64,000 nt of DNA from Kribbella solani (GTDB lineage Bacteria; Actinomycetota; Actinomycetes; Propionibacteriales; Kribbellaceae). The position numbers and the translations under genes are program-made. Below are positions 46,740 to 56,475 of this stretch, piece by piece. How positions within the stretch are numbered: the first letter of the stretch is position 1; every line of letters starts with the position of its first letter. The stretch lies in assembly GCF_014205295.1 (NCBI RefSeq), contig NZ_JACHNF010000001.1, positions 868,001 to 932,000 on the forward strand, written 5' to 3'. Below the pieces are notes generated by a model that was not told the DNA's origin, did not search any database, and saw nothing but the letters and a program-made list of their open reading frames with translations.

Positions 46740-47948
46740 GTGCTGGAGCCCGCTCCCCGCTACACCGGGTACACCGCCTACGACTACCTCGAGGCAGGTA
46801 AGGACTACCCAGAGTTCAGGTACGCCCAGCAACTCGGCCGCGTCCCGGCGTACCAGGGCCTCGATCTCTCCACCGAACAGGAAGAACGAACCCGCCGCCT
46901 GCTTGCCGAGGAAACGGTCATCTCGCTGCACGAACACGTGCAGGTCTTCCCCGAGGACATGACCGACCTGCGCGAGCACATCCGTCGCGGCCGGGAACCA
47001 ACCGGGTACGAAGGGCTGTCGCGCTCCGGCCTGACCGCCGTCTTCGACAACGGGATGGACGGCACCTGCTGCATCAGCTCCGACGCGGGCTGGAAGTACC
47101 AGGACGTGCTGTTCGATCTGGGCGTCCGGATGGCCGACCTGGCGCACCAGGACTTCGTGCTGAAGGCCGAGTCGATCAAGGACATCGAGTACGCCGCCGA
47201 GACCGGCCGGGTCGCGCACATCTTCGCGCTCGAAGCCGCCACCCCGATCGAGAACGAGATCGACCGGCTGGACGTGCTGTACGGCTTCGGCGTCCGCCAG
47301 ATGGGGATCGCCTACTCCGAGGCGAACCTGCTCGGCGGCGGCCTGAAGGAACGCGGCGACGGCGGCCTGACGTACCTGGGTGACCGCGCCGTCGAGCGGA
47401 TGAACAAGCTCGGGATCGCGATCGACATCTCGCACTCGGGCGACCGGACCGGGCTCGACGTGATCAAGAAGTCGACGCTGCCGGTGTTCATCACGCACGC
47501 GGGCTCGCGCACCGTCTGGCCGACGAACCGGATGAAGGACGACGAGACGATCAAGGCCTGTGCCGAGCGTGGTGGCGTGATCGGCATCGAGGCGGCGCCG
47601 CACACGACGCTGTCCCGCAAGCACCCGCTGCACTCGCTCGAGTCGGTGATGGACCACTTCACCTTCTGCGTCGACCTGGTCGGCATCGACCACGTCAGTT
47701 TCGGCCCGGACACGCTGTTCGGCGACCACGTCGGTCTGCACGACGCGTTCGCGGCGAACCTGTCGCTCGGGCAGGCGCACGGCGGGATCGAGTTCGAGAA
47801 GGTCCCGTACGTCGACGGCCTGGAGAACCCGGCCGAAGGCTTCTTCAACATCATCGGCTGGCTGGTCGGCCACGGCTACAGCGACGACGAGATCCGCAAG
47901 GTTGTCGGGGGCAACACGCTACGAGTTCTGAAGGAGGTCTGGGTGTGA
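46740..47948 (+). CDS. M19 (renal dipeptidase-type) membrane dipeptidase family enzyme
   Basis: 402 residues. M19 landmarks: the N-terminal metal site SLHEHVQVF (His-x-His here rather than the usual His-x-Asp), the bridging Glu in IFALEAATP, His in IDISHSGDRTG, His in VFITHAGSRTVW and Asp in VSFGPDTLFG. The family hydrolyses dipeptides with a broad choice of C-terminal residue, including D-residues. The GTG at 46740 follows AGGAGG; the upstream extension to 46614 crosses the promoter region. First gene of the rightward operon; its stop overlaps the binding-protein start. It has no signal peptide, so it probably acts on imported dipeptides. Confidence 0.88.
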   Translation: MLEPAPRYTGYTAYDYLEAGKDYPEFRYAQQLGRVPAYQGLDLSTEQEERTRRLLAEETVISLHEHVQVFPEDMTDLREHIRRGREPTGYEGLSRSGLTAVFDNGMDGTCCISSDAGWKYQDVLFDLGVRMADLAHQDFVLKAESIKDIEYAAETGRVAHIFALEAATPIENEIDRLDVLYGFGVRQMGIAYSEANLLGGGLKERGDGGLTYLGDRAVERMNKLGIAIDISHSGDRTGLDVIKKSTLPVFITHAGSRTVWPTNRMKDDETIKACAERGGVIGIEAAPHTTLSRKHPLHSLESVMDHFTFCVDLVGIDHVSFGPDTLFGDHVGLHDAFAANLSLGQAHGGIEFEKVPYVDGLENPAEGFFNIIGWLVGHGYSDDEIRKVVGGNTLRVLKEVWV

Positions 47949-49579
47949 CACCTCGTTCGCGGGTCGCGGCCGCTGTTGCGGCCGCGACCGCAGTGATCGC
48001 CGCACTGGCGGCTTGCGCCCCCGAGGCGCCGGGCAGCGGCAGTGACGCAGGGACGGGCGGCCAGGCGGTCGCCGATCCGACTTTGACGATCGCGACCACC
48101 ACCGACGTGGTCAACTTCAACCCGCTGGTCGGCAACAGCCGCAGCGACTACTGGATCACCAACCTGATGTACCCGCACCTGCTCTCGATCGGCGCGGACG
48201 GCCAGAAGGCACCCGAGCTGGCGGAGAAGTGGGGGTACGTCAACAGCACCACCGGCTTCTACGAGCTGAAGCCCGGCATGAAATGGTCCGACGGCAAGCC
48301 GCTGACCGCGAAGGACGTCGCGTACACGCTGAACGCGGTGAAGAAGGACGCGCCGGCCGGCACGCTGTACGGCCAGCTGACCAACTTCGCGTCGGCGACC
48401 GCGGTCTCCGACACCCGGGTGGAGATCAAGCTGTCCAAGCCGGACGCGTCGCTGATTCCGGAGATCGGGTTCTGGGGCAACGTCGTACCGCAGCACGTGT
48501 TCGAACCGGCCGGATCGGTTGCCGCGTTCGCCAACGACGGCAAGAACGGCGGCTGGGTCAGCGCGGGACCGTACGTGCTCAAGAGCGTCCAGCGCGGCCA
48601 GAGCTACACGATGGAGCGGGTCGACAACTATCCGCTGGTCCCGGGCGGCAAGCCGAAGGCGGCGAAGGTCGTCTACCGCGTGTACCCGGACGTGAACGCG
48701 GAGATCCTCAGCCTGAAGAACGGCGACGTGGACGCGATCGCGAACACGCTGCCGCCGGCGCAGGTGAAGAACCTGAAGAGCACGCCCGGTATCACGGTCG
48801 AAGAAGTACCGGGACTCGGGTACGCGCATCTGACCTACAACATGACGAAGCCGGCGCTCGCGAAGAAGGACGTCCGGCTGGCGCTCGCGCAGACCGTTGA
48901 CTACAACGCGATCCGCAAGGTGGTACTGCAGGACCAGGCGGTGTCGACCGGTTCGAGCCCGATCATGCCGGTGCTGAAAACATTCTACGACGATTCGCTG
49001 AAGGAGTACGAGTACAACCCGGACGCGGCCCGCAAGCTGCTGGAGCAGGCCGGGTACGTTGCCGACGGCAACGGGAAGTTCCCGCTGAACTTCCGGATGA
49101 TCTACTCGTTGCAGGACCCGGTCACCACCCAGTGGGCGAACCTGGTCAAGGACGGCGCGGCCAAGGCCGGGGTGACGGTTCAGTTGCAGGGCCTGGAGCG
49201 CAACACGTACCTGGCCAAGACGAACGCTGGTGACTTCGACATCTACGCCGGCAACTTCGCGATCATGGACGACCCGGCCACGAACATGGCGCTGACCTAT
49301 CTACCGAAGGGCGCGATCAACTACTCGTACGTCGACGATCCGCAGCTGAACGCGCTGATCGAGAAGGCACGGGTGACGTTCGACCAGAAGGAGCAGGTGC
49401 CGATCCTTCAGCAGGCGGCGAAGCTGGTTCACGACAACGTGTACGACAACGTGATGTACACGCAGAACCTGTTCGTCGCGCATCGCAGCGAGTGGAGCGG
49501 GTTCTCGGTCAAGCCGAGCGAACTGCTCTCCATCGTCAACCCGGTCTCGGTCGCGTCCGCCACCAAGACCGCGAAGTAG
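47945..49579 (+). CDS. Peptide ABC transporter substrate-binding lipoprotein (family 5)
   Basis: 544 residues, starting GTG in a GTGA overlap with the M19 stop. The lipoprotein signal ends at LAACAPEAPG. The body is a family 5 solute-binding protein (VVNFNPLVGNSRSDYWITNL, YPHLLSIGADGQKAPELAEK, GMKWSDGKPLTAKDVAYTLN). It captures di- or oligopeptides outside the membrane for the DppBC permease. The ligand could also be another small molecule, but the three neighbouring peptidase-type genes favour peptides. Confidence 0.93.
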   Translation: MTPRSRVAAAVAAATAVIAALAACAPEAPGSGSDAGTGGQAVADPTLTIATTTDVVNFNPLVGNSRSDYWITNLMYPHLLSIGADGQKAPELAEKWGYVNSTTGFYELKPGMKWSDGKPLTAKDVAYTLNAVKKDAPAGTLYGQLTNFASATAVSDTRVEIKLSKPDASLIPEIGFWGNVVPQHVFEPAGSVAAFANDGKNGGWVSAGPYVLKSVQRGQSYTMERVDNYPLVPGGKPKAAKVVYRVYPDVNAEILSLKNGDVDAIANTLPPAQVKNLKSTPGITVEEVPGLGYAHLTYNMTKPALAKKDVRLALAQTVDYNAIRKVVLQDQAVSTGSSPIMPVLKTFYDDSLKEYEYNPDAARKLLEQAGYVADGNGKFPLNFRMIYSLQDPVTTQWANLVKDGAAKAGVTVQLQGLERNTYLAKTNAGDFDIYAGNFAIMDDPATNMALTYLPKGAINYSYVDDPQLNALIEKARVTFDQKEQVPILQQAAKLVHDNVYDNVMYTQNLFVAHRSEWSGFSVKPSELLSIVNPVSVASATKTAK

Positions 49580-49595
49580 GGCGGGAGATCCCCGG

Positions 49596-50564
49596 ATGTC
49601 GTTGTTCTCGTTCGTGCTCCGCCGGATCGGCCGGGGCGTACTCACCCTCTGGTTCGCGGTGACGGTGACGTTCCTGATGCTCCGGTTGCTGCCGGGCGAC
49701 CCCGCGCTCGCGATCGCGAGTACGAACATGACGCCCGAGATCCGGGCCCGGCTGCTGAACCAGTACGGCCTCGACCAGTCGCTGCCGGTGCAGTACGTGA
49801 AATACCTCGGCCGGCTGGTGCAGGGCAATCTCGGCATCTCCTTCAGCCAGAACATCAGCGTGACGGACTCGCTGATGGAGATGCTGCCCTGGACGTTGCT
49901 GCTGGTCGGGGTGTCGTTGCTGGTGACGATCCTGCTCGGTATCCCGCTCGGGGTCGTGGCCGCGTCCCGCGCCGGGGGAGTCGTGGATCGGGTCGTGCAG
50001 GTGGTTGCCGTCACGGGTCAGTCGTTGTTCGTACCGAGCGTCGGCATCCTGCTGTTGTACGTCTTCGGCCTGCGACTCGGGTTGTTTCCGATCGGTGGCG
50101 CGTACACGGACGGTACGTACGGCGGCGCCTGGTACTTGTCGGTGTTCACGCATCTCGTCCTGCCGGCCGTGTCGCTGGTGCTGGTCCAGCTGGGGGCGTA
50201 CGTGCTGACCGTACGCTCCACGTTGATCGAATCGCTCGGTGAGGACTATGTGGTGCTCGCCCGCGCGAACGGTCTGCCGTACCGGCGGGTGCTGTGGAAA
50301 CACGCGCTCCGGAACGCATTGTTGCCGACCACAACGTTGATCGGTCTGCAGATCTGCCTGTACCTGGTCGGCGGGGTGATCCTGATCGAAACCGTGTACG
50401 CGTACCCGGGGATCGGGCGCGGGATCTACGACGCGGTGGTCCGGCTCGACTTCCCGCTGCTGCAGGGCGCGTTCCTGCTGCTGGCCGCGGTGGTCGTCGT
50501 GGTCAACATGATCACCGACATCGTCTACGGGCTCCTCGACCCGCGCGTGAAAGCAGGTTCCTGA
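49596..50564 (+). CDS. Peptide ABC transporter permease, DppB-like
   Basis: 322 residues, six membrane segments. It begins with the typical SFVLRRIGRGVLTLWFAVTV, followed by LPGDPALAIA, and the cytoplasmic EAA loop includes DYVVLARANGLPYRRVLWKH. It ends DIVYGLLDPRVK, the hallmark C-terminus of DppB permeases. The stop overlaps the DppC start by one base (TGATG). It forms the channel with DppC, driven by the divergently encoded ATPases. Confidence 0.95.
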   Translation: MSLFSFVLRRIGRGVLTLWFAVTVTFLMLRLLPGDPALAIASTNMTPEIRARLLNQYGLDQSLPVQYVKYLGRLVQGNLGISFSQNISVTDSLMEMLPWTLLLVGVSLLVTILLGIPLGVVAASRAGGVVDRVVQVVAVTGQSLFVPSVGILLLYVFGLRLGLFPIGGAYTDGTYGGAWYLSVFTHLVLPAVSLVLVQLGAYVLTVRSTLIESLGEDYVVLARANGLPYRRVLWKHALRNALLPTTTLIGLQICLYLVGGVILIETVYAYPGIGRGIYDAVVRLDFPLLQGAFLLLAAVVVVVNMITDIVYGLLDPRVKAGS

Positions 50565-51532
50565 TGACCACGTCGTCCACCAGCGAACCGTCGGCCGGCA
50601 AATCGTCGATCGGCGAGGCGTCCGCCGCACCGTCCGCCGCGGCGGACGGCGTGCGGGATACCGCGCGGGATGCTGAGGTGGTGGCAGTCGCGCCGGCGCC
50701 GCGCGCCTCGCGGCTCACTTGGCGGCGGTTCCGGCGTGAGCCGCTCGGCATCGCGGCACTCGCGGTCCTGATCCTGCTGGTCCTGGTCGCGGCCGCCGCG
50801 CCGCTCCTGGCCCGCTACCCCTCCGGCTACGGCGAAGCCGTCCTCTCCCCACCATCCGGCGCGCACTGGTTCGGCACCGACAGCCTCGGCCTGGACGTCT
50901 TCGCCGAAGTGGTCTGGGGTGCACGGCAAAGCCTGCTGGTAGCCGCCTCCGCCTCACTGATCGCGATCGTCCTCGGCACACTGCTAGCCGTACTCGGCGC
51001 GTACTTCCGCACCCTGGACACCGTGATCAGCGTGATCGTCGACCTCACCCTGTCGTTGCCGGTGCTCCCGTTGATGATCCTCGTCGCGGCCCTCGCCGGA
51101 CCGAGCACCCTGACCATCATCCTGGTGATCGCGGCGTTCTCCTGGCCGGAAGTGACCCGCGTGGTCCGGTCCCAGGCACTCGCGATCGTCCGCCTCCCGT
51201 ACGTGGACGCGGCCCGGCTGATGACCAGTTCACCGTTCTGGATCATCCGCCGGCACGTGATCCCGGCCGTCGTACCGCTGATCCTGGTGTCGGTGGTGCT
51301 GACCTCGTCGCGCGCCGTCCTGTCCGCGGCCGGGCTCGCCTTCCTCGGCCTCGGCGATCCGAACACCTGGTCCTGGGGCCGGATTCTGTACGAGGCGCAG
51401 CAGGCCGGCGCGATGTCGACCGCCTGGTGGCTGCCGCTGTTCCCGTCACTGGCGATCTTCCTGCTCGTCCTCGCGTCGACCTTGCTCTCGACGGCGTACA
51501 ACGACGCCCGCAACCCCCGGAGGAACGGATGA
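50564..51532 (+). CDS. Peptide ABC transporter permease, DppC-like
   Basis: 322 residues. A disordered Ser/Ala-rich N-terminal tail of about 65 residues precedes the first helix (LGIAALAVLILLVLVAAAAPLL). The motif HWFGTDSLGLDVFAEVVWGAR is characteristic of DppC/OppC, and the EAA loop reads PYVDAARLMTSSPFWIIRRH. The start at 50564 is set by the TGATG coupling with DppB. The unusually long acidic/Ser tail is the only oddity. Confidence 0.95.
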   Translation: MTTSSTSEPSAGKSSIGEASAAPSAAADGVRDTARDAEVVAVAPAPRASRLTWRRFRREPLGIAALAVLILLVLVAAAAPLLARYPSGYGEAVLSPPSGAHWFGTDSLGLDVFAEVVWGARQSLLVAASASLIAIVLGTLLAVLGAYFRTLDTVISVIVDLTLSLPVLPLMILVAALAGPSTLTIILVIAAFSWPEVTRVVRSQALAIVRLPYVDAARLMTSSPFWIIRRHVIPAVVPLILVSVVLTSSRAVLSAAGLAFLGLGDPNTWSWGRILYEAQQAGAMSTAWWLPLFPSLAIFLLVLASTLLSTAYNDARNPRRNG

Positions 51533-52707
51533 CCTTCCCGCAACGTCTCGACCGCGCGTTCTACGCCGGCCTGCAAGAGCGGGTGCGTACGCGCGTCGCC
51601 GCCGCCGGTCTGGACGCGGTTCTCACGGACGACCCGGAGGACGTCGCGTACCTGACCGGGTTCTTCCATCACCCGTGCGAGCGGCCGGTCGCGGTCTGGC
51701 TGGACGCCGACGGCCGATGCGTACTACTGCTGCCGGAGCTGGAACGCGAACACGCCGAATCGCAGGACGCCGCGGCGGAGCTCGTCGACTATCCGGAATA
51801 CCCCGGTACGACGCCGCCGTTCGAGCTGCTCGCGCGGGCGATCGGCCCGGCGCATCGCCGTACCGGACACACCACCTCGATTTCGTACGCCCGCCTGAGC
51901 GCCGCCTCGGCCGCGTTGTCCAGTGCGGATTTCGTACCGACGGATCTCGTCACGGTCGCCCGGTACGTGAAGGAGCCGGAAGAGATCGCGCTGCATCAAG
52001 AGGCAGCGCGGATCACGGACGTGATGCTGACCCGGGGCGTGGAGCTGGTCGCGGACGCGGTGCGCAACGGCGGTGAACTTCCCAGCGAGGCCGAGCTCGC
52101 CGCGTACGTGACCCGCGTCGGCACCGGCACGATGTACGCCGAGCACTCCGGGGTTGTCGTGGTCTCGCCGCTCGCGGGCGGACTCGTGTACGCCGGCGCG
52201 AACTCGTCGTACCCGCACGGCCTGCCGTCGGGGTATCGGCTGCGACCCGGTGACACCTTCATGCTCTCGCTCGGCTGCGCGGTCGGCGGCCGATTCGTCG
52301 AAGGCGAGCGGACTTTCGTACTCGGCGAACCCACCGACGAGCAGCGGCGGTATCACGAGACGATCCGGCTGGCCCAGGAGCTCGGTGGGCAGGCGATCAA
52401 GCCGGGCGTGGAATGCCGGGACGCCAACGAAGCCTGTCTGGCGGTCATCCGGGATGCCGGACTCGGCGAGTACTTGCGCCATCGGCAAGGTCATGGGATC
52501 GGGCTGGGTATGCACGAACCGCCTTGGCTGGAGTCGGGCGATTCGACCGTGCTGGAGCCCGGAATGATCGTTTCGAACGAGCCGGGGATCTACGTTCCGG
52601 AGCATGCCGGGTACCGGATCTCGGACTCGATGCTGGTGACTCCTGACGGCGCGCGACCGCTTACCTCGTACCCGAGAAGTCTTGACGTCTGTGTCATTCC
52701 CTGCTGA
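51529..52707 (+). CDS. M24 (Xaa-Pro dipeptidase/creatinase-fold) family protein with altered metal site
   Basis: 392 residues: a creatinase-like N-domain, then an M24 pita-bread domain. The His and Glu ligands look intact (RQGHGIGLGMHEPP, SNEPGIYVPEHAGYR). The two Asp ligands do not: the DxG motif reads MLSLGC (Ser247), and the following Asp position is Glu258 in FVEGERTF. Glu there occurs in some M24 subfamilies, but loss of the first Asp suggests a changed metal count or a metal-free hydrolase, as in creatinase. The ATG overlaps the dppC stop (ATGA). Likely job: cleaving an imported peptide or amide; the substrate is unknown. Confidence 0.85.
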   Translation: MTFPQRLDRAFYAGLQERVRTRVAAAGLDAVLTDDPEDVAYLTGFFHHPCERPVAVWLDADGRCVLLLPELEREHAESQDAAAELVDYPEYPGTTPPFELLARAIGPAHRRTGHTTSISYARLSAASAALSSADFVPTDLVTVARYVKEPEEIALHQEAARITDVMLTRGVELVADAVRNGGELPSEAELAAYVTRVGTGTMYAEHSGVVVVSPLAGGLVYAGANSSYPHGLPSGYRLRPGDTFMLSLGCAVGGRFVEGERTFVLGEPTDEQRRYHETIRLAQELGGQAIKPGVECRDANEACLAVIRDAGLGEYLRHRQGHGIGLGMHEPPWLESGDSTVLEPGMIVSNEPGIYVPEHAGYRISDSMLVTPDGARPLTSYPRSLDVCVIPC

Positions 52708-52719
52708 AGGAGCCTTTTG

Positions 52720-53607
52720 ATGAACGACGTGTCACCCGAGTTCGCCGCCGCCACCTCCGCGGCGGCGATGGTCGAGATCAACGGGAACCGGCTGGCGGTG
52801 GAGGTGCTCGGTCCCGAGGGCGCGCCGGTGCTGATCGCGCATCACGGCGCGCCGGGCCTCGGCTCCCGGGCCGAACCGCGGGCCAGCTTCGGCCGACTGG
52901 CCGACACGTACCGGGTGATCGTTTTCGACGCCCGCGGCTCCGGCCAGAGCGAGGGGAACGGGACGTTCAGCCACGAGCAGTGGGCCGCCGACATCGACGG
53001 TCTGCGGGAGTGGGCCGGCGCCGAACAGATCATCATGGCCGGTGGATCGTACGGCGGTTTCATGGCGATGGAGTACGCGATCCGCTATCCCGATCGCGTC
53101 CGCGCTCTCGTACTGCGGGACACCTCGCCGGACAACTCGAACGAGGAAATGGCACTGGCGAACGCGCTGGCGAACGCCCGGGTGGAGATCGACCGGGAGA
53201 AGCTGGACCGCATCTTCGCCGGCACCGTCCACGACGACGCGGACCTGCGGGACTGCTGGCGCGAGATCCTGCCGCTGTACGACTACGTGTACGACCCGGC
53301 GGCGGTCGAAGCGCGGGTCGAGGCCACGCCGTACCGGTACGAGGCGCACAACTACGCGTTCTCGGTGAACATGCCCAACTACGATCTCAAGGCCCAACTG
53401 CCCGGCGTGATCGCGCCGACCCTGATCACCGTCGGCCGGACGGACTGGATCACGCCGGTGGCATGCAGTGAGCAGATCGCTAGTCTGATCCCCGACTCCC
53501 GGCTGGTGGTGTTCGAGAAGTCCGGGCACTCACCGCAGATCGAGGAGGCGGAGGCATGGACGGCAGCGGTACGGCGATTCCTGACGGAGGTTTGTCCCGT
53601 TCGATGA
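52720..53607 (+). CDS. Alpha/beta hydrolase, proline-iminopeptidase-like
   Basis: 295 residues. The nucleophile elbow is MAGGSYGGFMAM, the oxyanion region HHGAPGLGSR, the catalytic Asp probably in VGRTDWI and the His in FEKSGHSPQIE. DARGSGQSEG is typical of the proline iminopeptidase / epoxide-hydrolase-like group. The ATG at 52720 has AAGGAG 7 bases upstream, 13 bases after the M24 gene. In this operon an aminopeptidase role on Pro-containing dipeptides would fit, but other amidase or esterase activity is possible. Confidence 0.88.
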   Translation: MNDVSPEFAAATSAAAMVEINGNRLAVEVLGPEGAPVLIAHHGAPGLGSRAEPRASFGRLADTYRVIVFDARGSGQSEGNGTFSHEQWAADIDGLREWAGAEQIIMAGGSYGGFMAMEYAIRYPDRVRALVLRDTSPDNSNEEMALANALANARVEIDREKLDRIFAGTVHDDADLRDCWREILPLYDYVYDPAAVEARVEATPYRYEAHNYAFSVNMPNYDLKAQLPGVIAPTLITVGRTDWITPVACSEQIASLIPDSRLVVFEKSGHSPQIEEAEAWTAAVRRFLTEVCPVR

Positions 53608-54590
53608 GGGCTCTTGACGATCTCGACCGGCGGATCATCCTTGAATTGCAGGCCGACGGCCGGGCCAGCTGGACCTCGATCGCGGCGGTCTGCGGCACGT
53701 CCGTACCGACCGTGGCGCGCCGGGCGCAGCAGCTGATCGCGGACAACCTGCTCAAGGTCGCGGTGCTGTCCAGCCTGGGCAGTACCGGGCCGGTCGAGAC
53801 CTTCTTCACCCGGATCGGCTGCCGGCCGGGCTCCCAGCTGGACGTCGCCGCCGAGCTGGTGGCCAGGCCGGACGTGCGGTGGGCGTCGATGATCACCGGG
53901 ACGTACGACATCGGCATCGAGCTGGTGGTGAACTCGGGGCCGACGCGCTATCCGCGGACCATGCTGGAGCTGCAACAGATCAACGGCGTCGAACGCTGGT
54001 ACAGCGACCTGCTCCTGCACGTCTACAAGGTGTCGCACGACTGGTACAAGCAGGTGCTCGACGGCAAGGACCTGGAGCCGCCGGAGGTACCGCTCTGCTC
54101 GCCGGACCATTTCGACAAGGTCGATCTGGCGATTCTCGAACGGCTCCGCGAGGACGGGCGGGCCGGCTTCCAGACGATCGCCGACCAGCTGGACCTGAAC
54201 GAAAGCACGGTCCGGCGCCGGTTCGAACGGATGATCAACGACGGCTGCGCGGCCGTCTTCACGATCGTGCCCGCGCCCGCGCTCGGCCTGGAAGCCGAAA
54301 CGCTGATGTGGGTCACCGTCGAGCCGGCGAAGCTCAGCGCGGTCGCCGCCACGCTCACCCGGCACCGCTCGGTCCGGTACCTGGGCGCCACGCTCGACGG
54401 CAACGCGCTGCTCTGCGAGGTGATCGCCGAGTCGACCGGGAGTCTGTTCGAGTTCACCACCGAGACACTGGCCCGGATGGACGGCGTGATCGGCTGGAAC
54501 GCGTCGGTCGAGCTGCTGTCGCTGAAACGCGGGTTCGTCGAAACGCCGTGGTGGCGCGACCAGCTCGCCGAACACCGGCCGGCGCGATGA
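53604..54590 (+). CDS. Tandem Lrp/AsnC-family transcriptional regulator
   Basis: 328 residues made of two Lrp/AsnC units. Unit 1: HTH LDDLDRRIILELQADGRASW with GTSVPTVARRAQQL, then a ligand-binding RAM-like domain. Unit 2 starts near residue 170: FDKVDLAILERLREDGRAGF with NESTVRRRFERM. Such double-unit regulators usually sense amino acids. The ATG overlaps the hydrolase stop (ATGA) and its own stop overlaps the dehydrogenase start, so it is embedded in the operon it probably controls, with the inverted 8-mers at 46619-46685 as possible sites. Confidence 0.9.
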   Translation: MRALDDLDRRIILELQADGRASWTSIAAVCGTSVPTVARRAQQLIADNLLKVAVLSSLGSTGPVETFFTRIGCRPGSQLDVAAELVARPDVRWASMITGTYDIGIELVVNSGPTRYPRTMLELQQINGVERWYSDLLLHVYKVSHDWYKQVLDGKDLEPPEVPLCSPDHFDKVDLAILERLREDGRAGFQTIADQLDLNESTVRRRFERMINDGCAAVFTIVPAPALGLEAETLMWVTVEPAKLSAVAATLTRHRSVRYLGATLDGNALLCEVIAESTGSLFEFTTETLARMDGVIGWNASVELLSLKRGFVETPWWRDQLAEHRPAR

Positions 54591-55597
54591 AGGCGATCGT
54601 CATCGAGCGGAAGCTGGAGCTGGCCGAGATCGAGGTGGCGACACCGGAGCCGCTGCCCGGACACGTGCGGTTGCGGATGGCGTACGGCGGGATTTGTGGG
54701 TCGGACCTGCATTATTACCAGGACGGGGCGATCGGCGCGTACGTGCTGCGGGAGCCGTTGGTTCCGGGGCATGAGTTGTCCGGCACGGTCGATCTCGATC
54801 CGGCGGGGGAGTTGGAACCCGGTACGCCGGTGACCATTCACCCGGCCACATTCGGTACGCCTGAGGTGGGGATCGAGGATCGGCCGCATCTCTGGCCTGA
54901 TGGTGCGTACCTGGGCAGTGCGTCGACCTGGCCGCATACGCAGGGCGGGATGAGTGAGTACCTGGTCGTGGCCAAGGGCATGGTGCGTACGCTGCCCGAG
55001 TCGTTGCCGCTCCGCCGGGCCGCGCTGGCCGAACCGCTGGCGGTTGGACTGCATGCGCTCGAGATCGCCGGGGGAGTACCGGGCAAGCGCGTACTGGTCT
55101 CCGGCTCGGGTGCGATCGGCCTGCTGACCGCCGCGGCGGCGCTGGCCGCGGGCGCGGCCGAGGTGGTCACGACCGATGTCCTTCCCGGTCCGTTGCGGCG
55201 CGCCCGCGAGCTCGGCGTTCACGGGACGATCCAGGTGGGTACGGACGAGCTGCCGTCGATGGCGTACGACGTGGTCTTCGAGTGCACCGCGGTCCCGGCG
55301 GCGATCAGTACTGCACTGGATGCAGTCCGGCGCGGTGGAATCGTCGTCCAGGTCGGCATCCCGCCGAACGAGCCGCGCGCGGTGAATCTCGCGCCGTTGA
55401 TCGCCCGAGAACTGCAACTGCGCGGCACGCTGCGCTTCAACAACGAGCTCGACCAGGCGATCCGGCTGCTCGATCAGGACGCCCGATTCGAGGCCGTCAT
55501 CACTCATGAATACCCGGCGGAGCGGTCCGTCGAGGCGTTTCGTACCGCCGCCGATTCCGATGCCTCCGGCAAGGTTTTGCTCGCCCTTTGGCACTGA
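54587..55597 (+). CDS. Zinc-dependent MDR dehydrogenase (L-idonate/sorbitol dehydrogenase-like) without structural zinc site
   Basis: 336 residues of the medium-chain dehydrogenase family. Catalytic zinc ligands are visible: Cys in GGICGSDLHYY, His-Glu in LVPGHELSG and Glu in ALAEPLAVGLHA. The Rossmann motif is VSGSGAIGLL, with an Asp after beta 2 (TTDVLPGP), pointing to NAD. The four-Cys structural zinc lobe is missing: the loop (IEDRPHLWPDGAY) contains none. GGICGSDLHYYQDG is closest to L-idonate 5-dehydrogenases. Its place at the end of the peptide operon is odd for a sugar-acid enzyme and suggests an alcohol derived from the imported substrate. Confidence 0.88.
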   Translation: MKAIVIERKLELAEIEVATPEPLPGHVRLRMAYGGICGSDLHYYQDGAIGAYVLREPLVPGHELSGTVDLDPAGELEPGTPVTIHPATFGTPEVGIEDRPHLWPDGAYLGSASTWPHTQGGMSEYLVVAKGMVRTLPESLPLRRAALAEPLAVGLHALEIAGGVPGKRVLVSGSGAIGLLTAAAALAAGAAEVVTTDVLPGPLRRARELGVHGTIQVGTDELPSMAYDVVFECTAVPAAISTALDAVRRGGIVVQVGIPPNEPRAVNLAPLIARELQLRGTLRFNNELDQAIRLLDQDARFEAVITHEYPAERSVEAFRTAADSDASGKVLLALWH

Positions 55598-55678
55598 ATT
55601 CACTGAATGTGCGCAATTGATGTCGTACTGTGATGAGGTGTCTGTACTTCACGGGGCACATCGACAAAGGAGGCGGTC

Positions 55679-56437
55679 GTGGAATCATCCACTCCTGCGG
55701 CTCGGATCGGTGCGGAGTTCCTGGGTACTTTTTGGCTCGTTTTCGGCGGTTGCGGCGCCGCCGTCCTGGCTGGTGTCGTGCTCACCCCGGACAAGGTTCC
55801 GGTCGGCGTCGGCTACCTCGGCGTGGCGCTGGCCTTCGGCCTGACCGTGCTGGTGATGGCGTTCGCGGTCGGGCACGTGTCCGGCGGTCACTTCAACCCG
55901 GCGGTCACGATCGGGCTGGCGGTGGCGAAGCGGATCGAGTGGAAATGGGTGCCGACATACATCGTCACGCAGGTCGTCGCCGCCACCGCGGCCGGCGCGG
56001 TGCTGCTCGCGATCGCCAGCGGTAAGGACGGTTTCAGCGCGTCCGCCAGTGGGTTCGCCACCAACGGGTACGGCGATCGGTCGCCCGGTGGGTACTCGCT
56101 GCTGGCGTGTGCGATCGTCGAGGTCGTCCTGACGGCGTTCTTCTTGTACGTGATCCTCGGTGCTACCGACGATCGGGCGCCGAAGGGGTTCGCGCCGATC
56201 GCGATCGGGCTTGCGCTGACGGGTATCCACCTGGTCGGTATTCCGGTCACCAACACCTCGGTGAATCCGGCCCGGTCGCTCGGTGTCGCGTGGTTCGCGG
56301 GCAGCAGCGCGCTCGGCCAGGTCTGGCTGTTCATCGTCGCCCCGATCGTCGGCGCGGCGATCGCGGGCGTGAGTTACGCGGTCATCACCAACGCCCGCGG
56401 CGTCGAAATCGACGAGGGCGTCGCCAACAACGTCTAG
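55679..56437 (+). CDS. Aquaporin (AqpZ-like water channel)
   Basis: 252 residues with six membrane helices and both pore motifs: NPA at 73-75 ([11 protein letters not shown]) and NPA at 196-198 ([11 protein letters not shown]), with the pore Arg after the second. An AqpZ-type water channel is favoured over a glycerol facilitator because the second motif reads NPARSLG rather than NPARD. GTG start preceded by AAAGGAGG. Monocistronic. Confidence 0.95.
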   Translation: MESSTPAARIGAEFLGTFWLVFGGCGAAVLAGVVLTPDKVPVGVGYLGVALAFGLTVLVMAFAVGHVSGGHFNPAVTIGLAVAKRIEWKWVPTYIVTQVVAATAAGAVLLAIASGKDGFSASASGFATNGYGDRSPGGYSLLACAIVEVVLTAFFLYVILGATDDRAPKGFAPIAIGLALTGIHLVGIPVTNTSVNPARSLGVAWFAGSSALGQVWLFIVAPIVGAAIAGVSYAVITNARGVEIDEGVANNV

Positions 56438-56475
56438 CTGTAGCCACGCACGGTGGTGCGGGCACTGCCTCGCGC

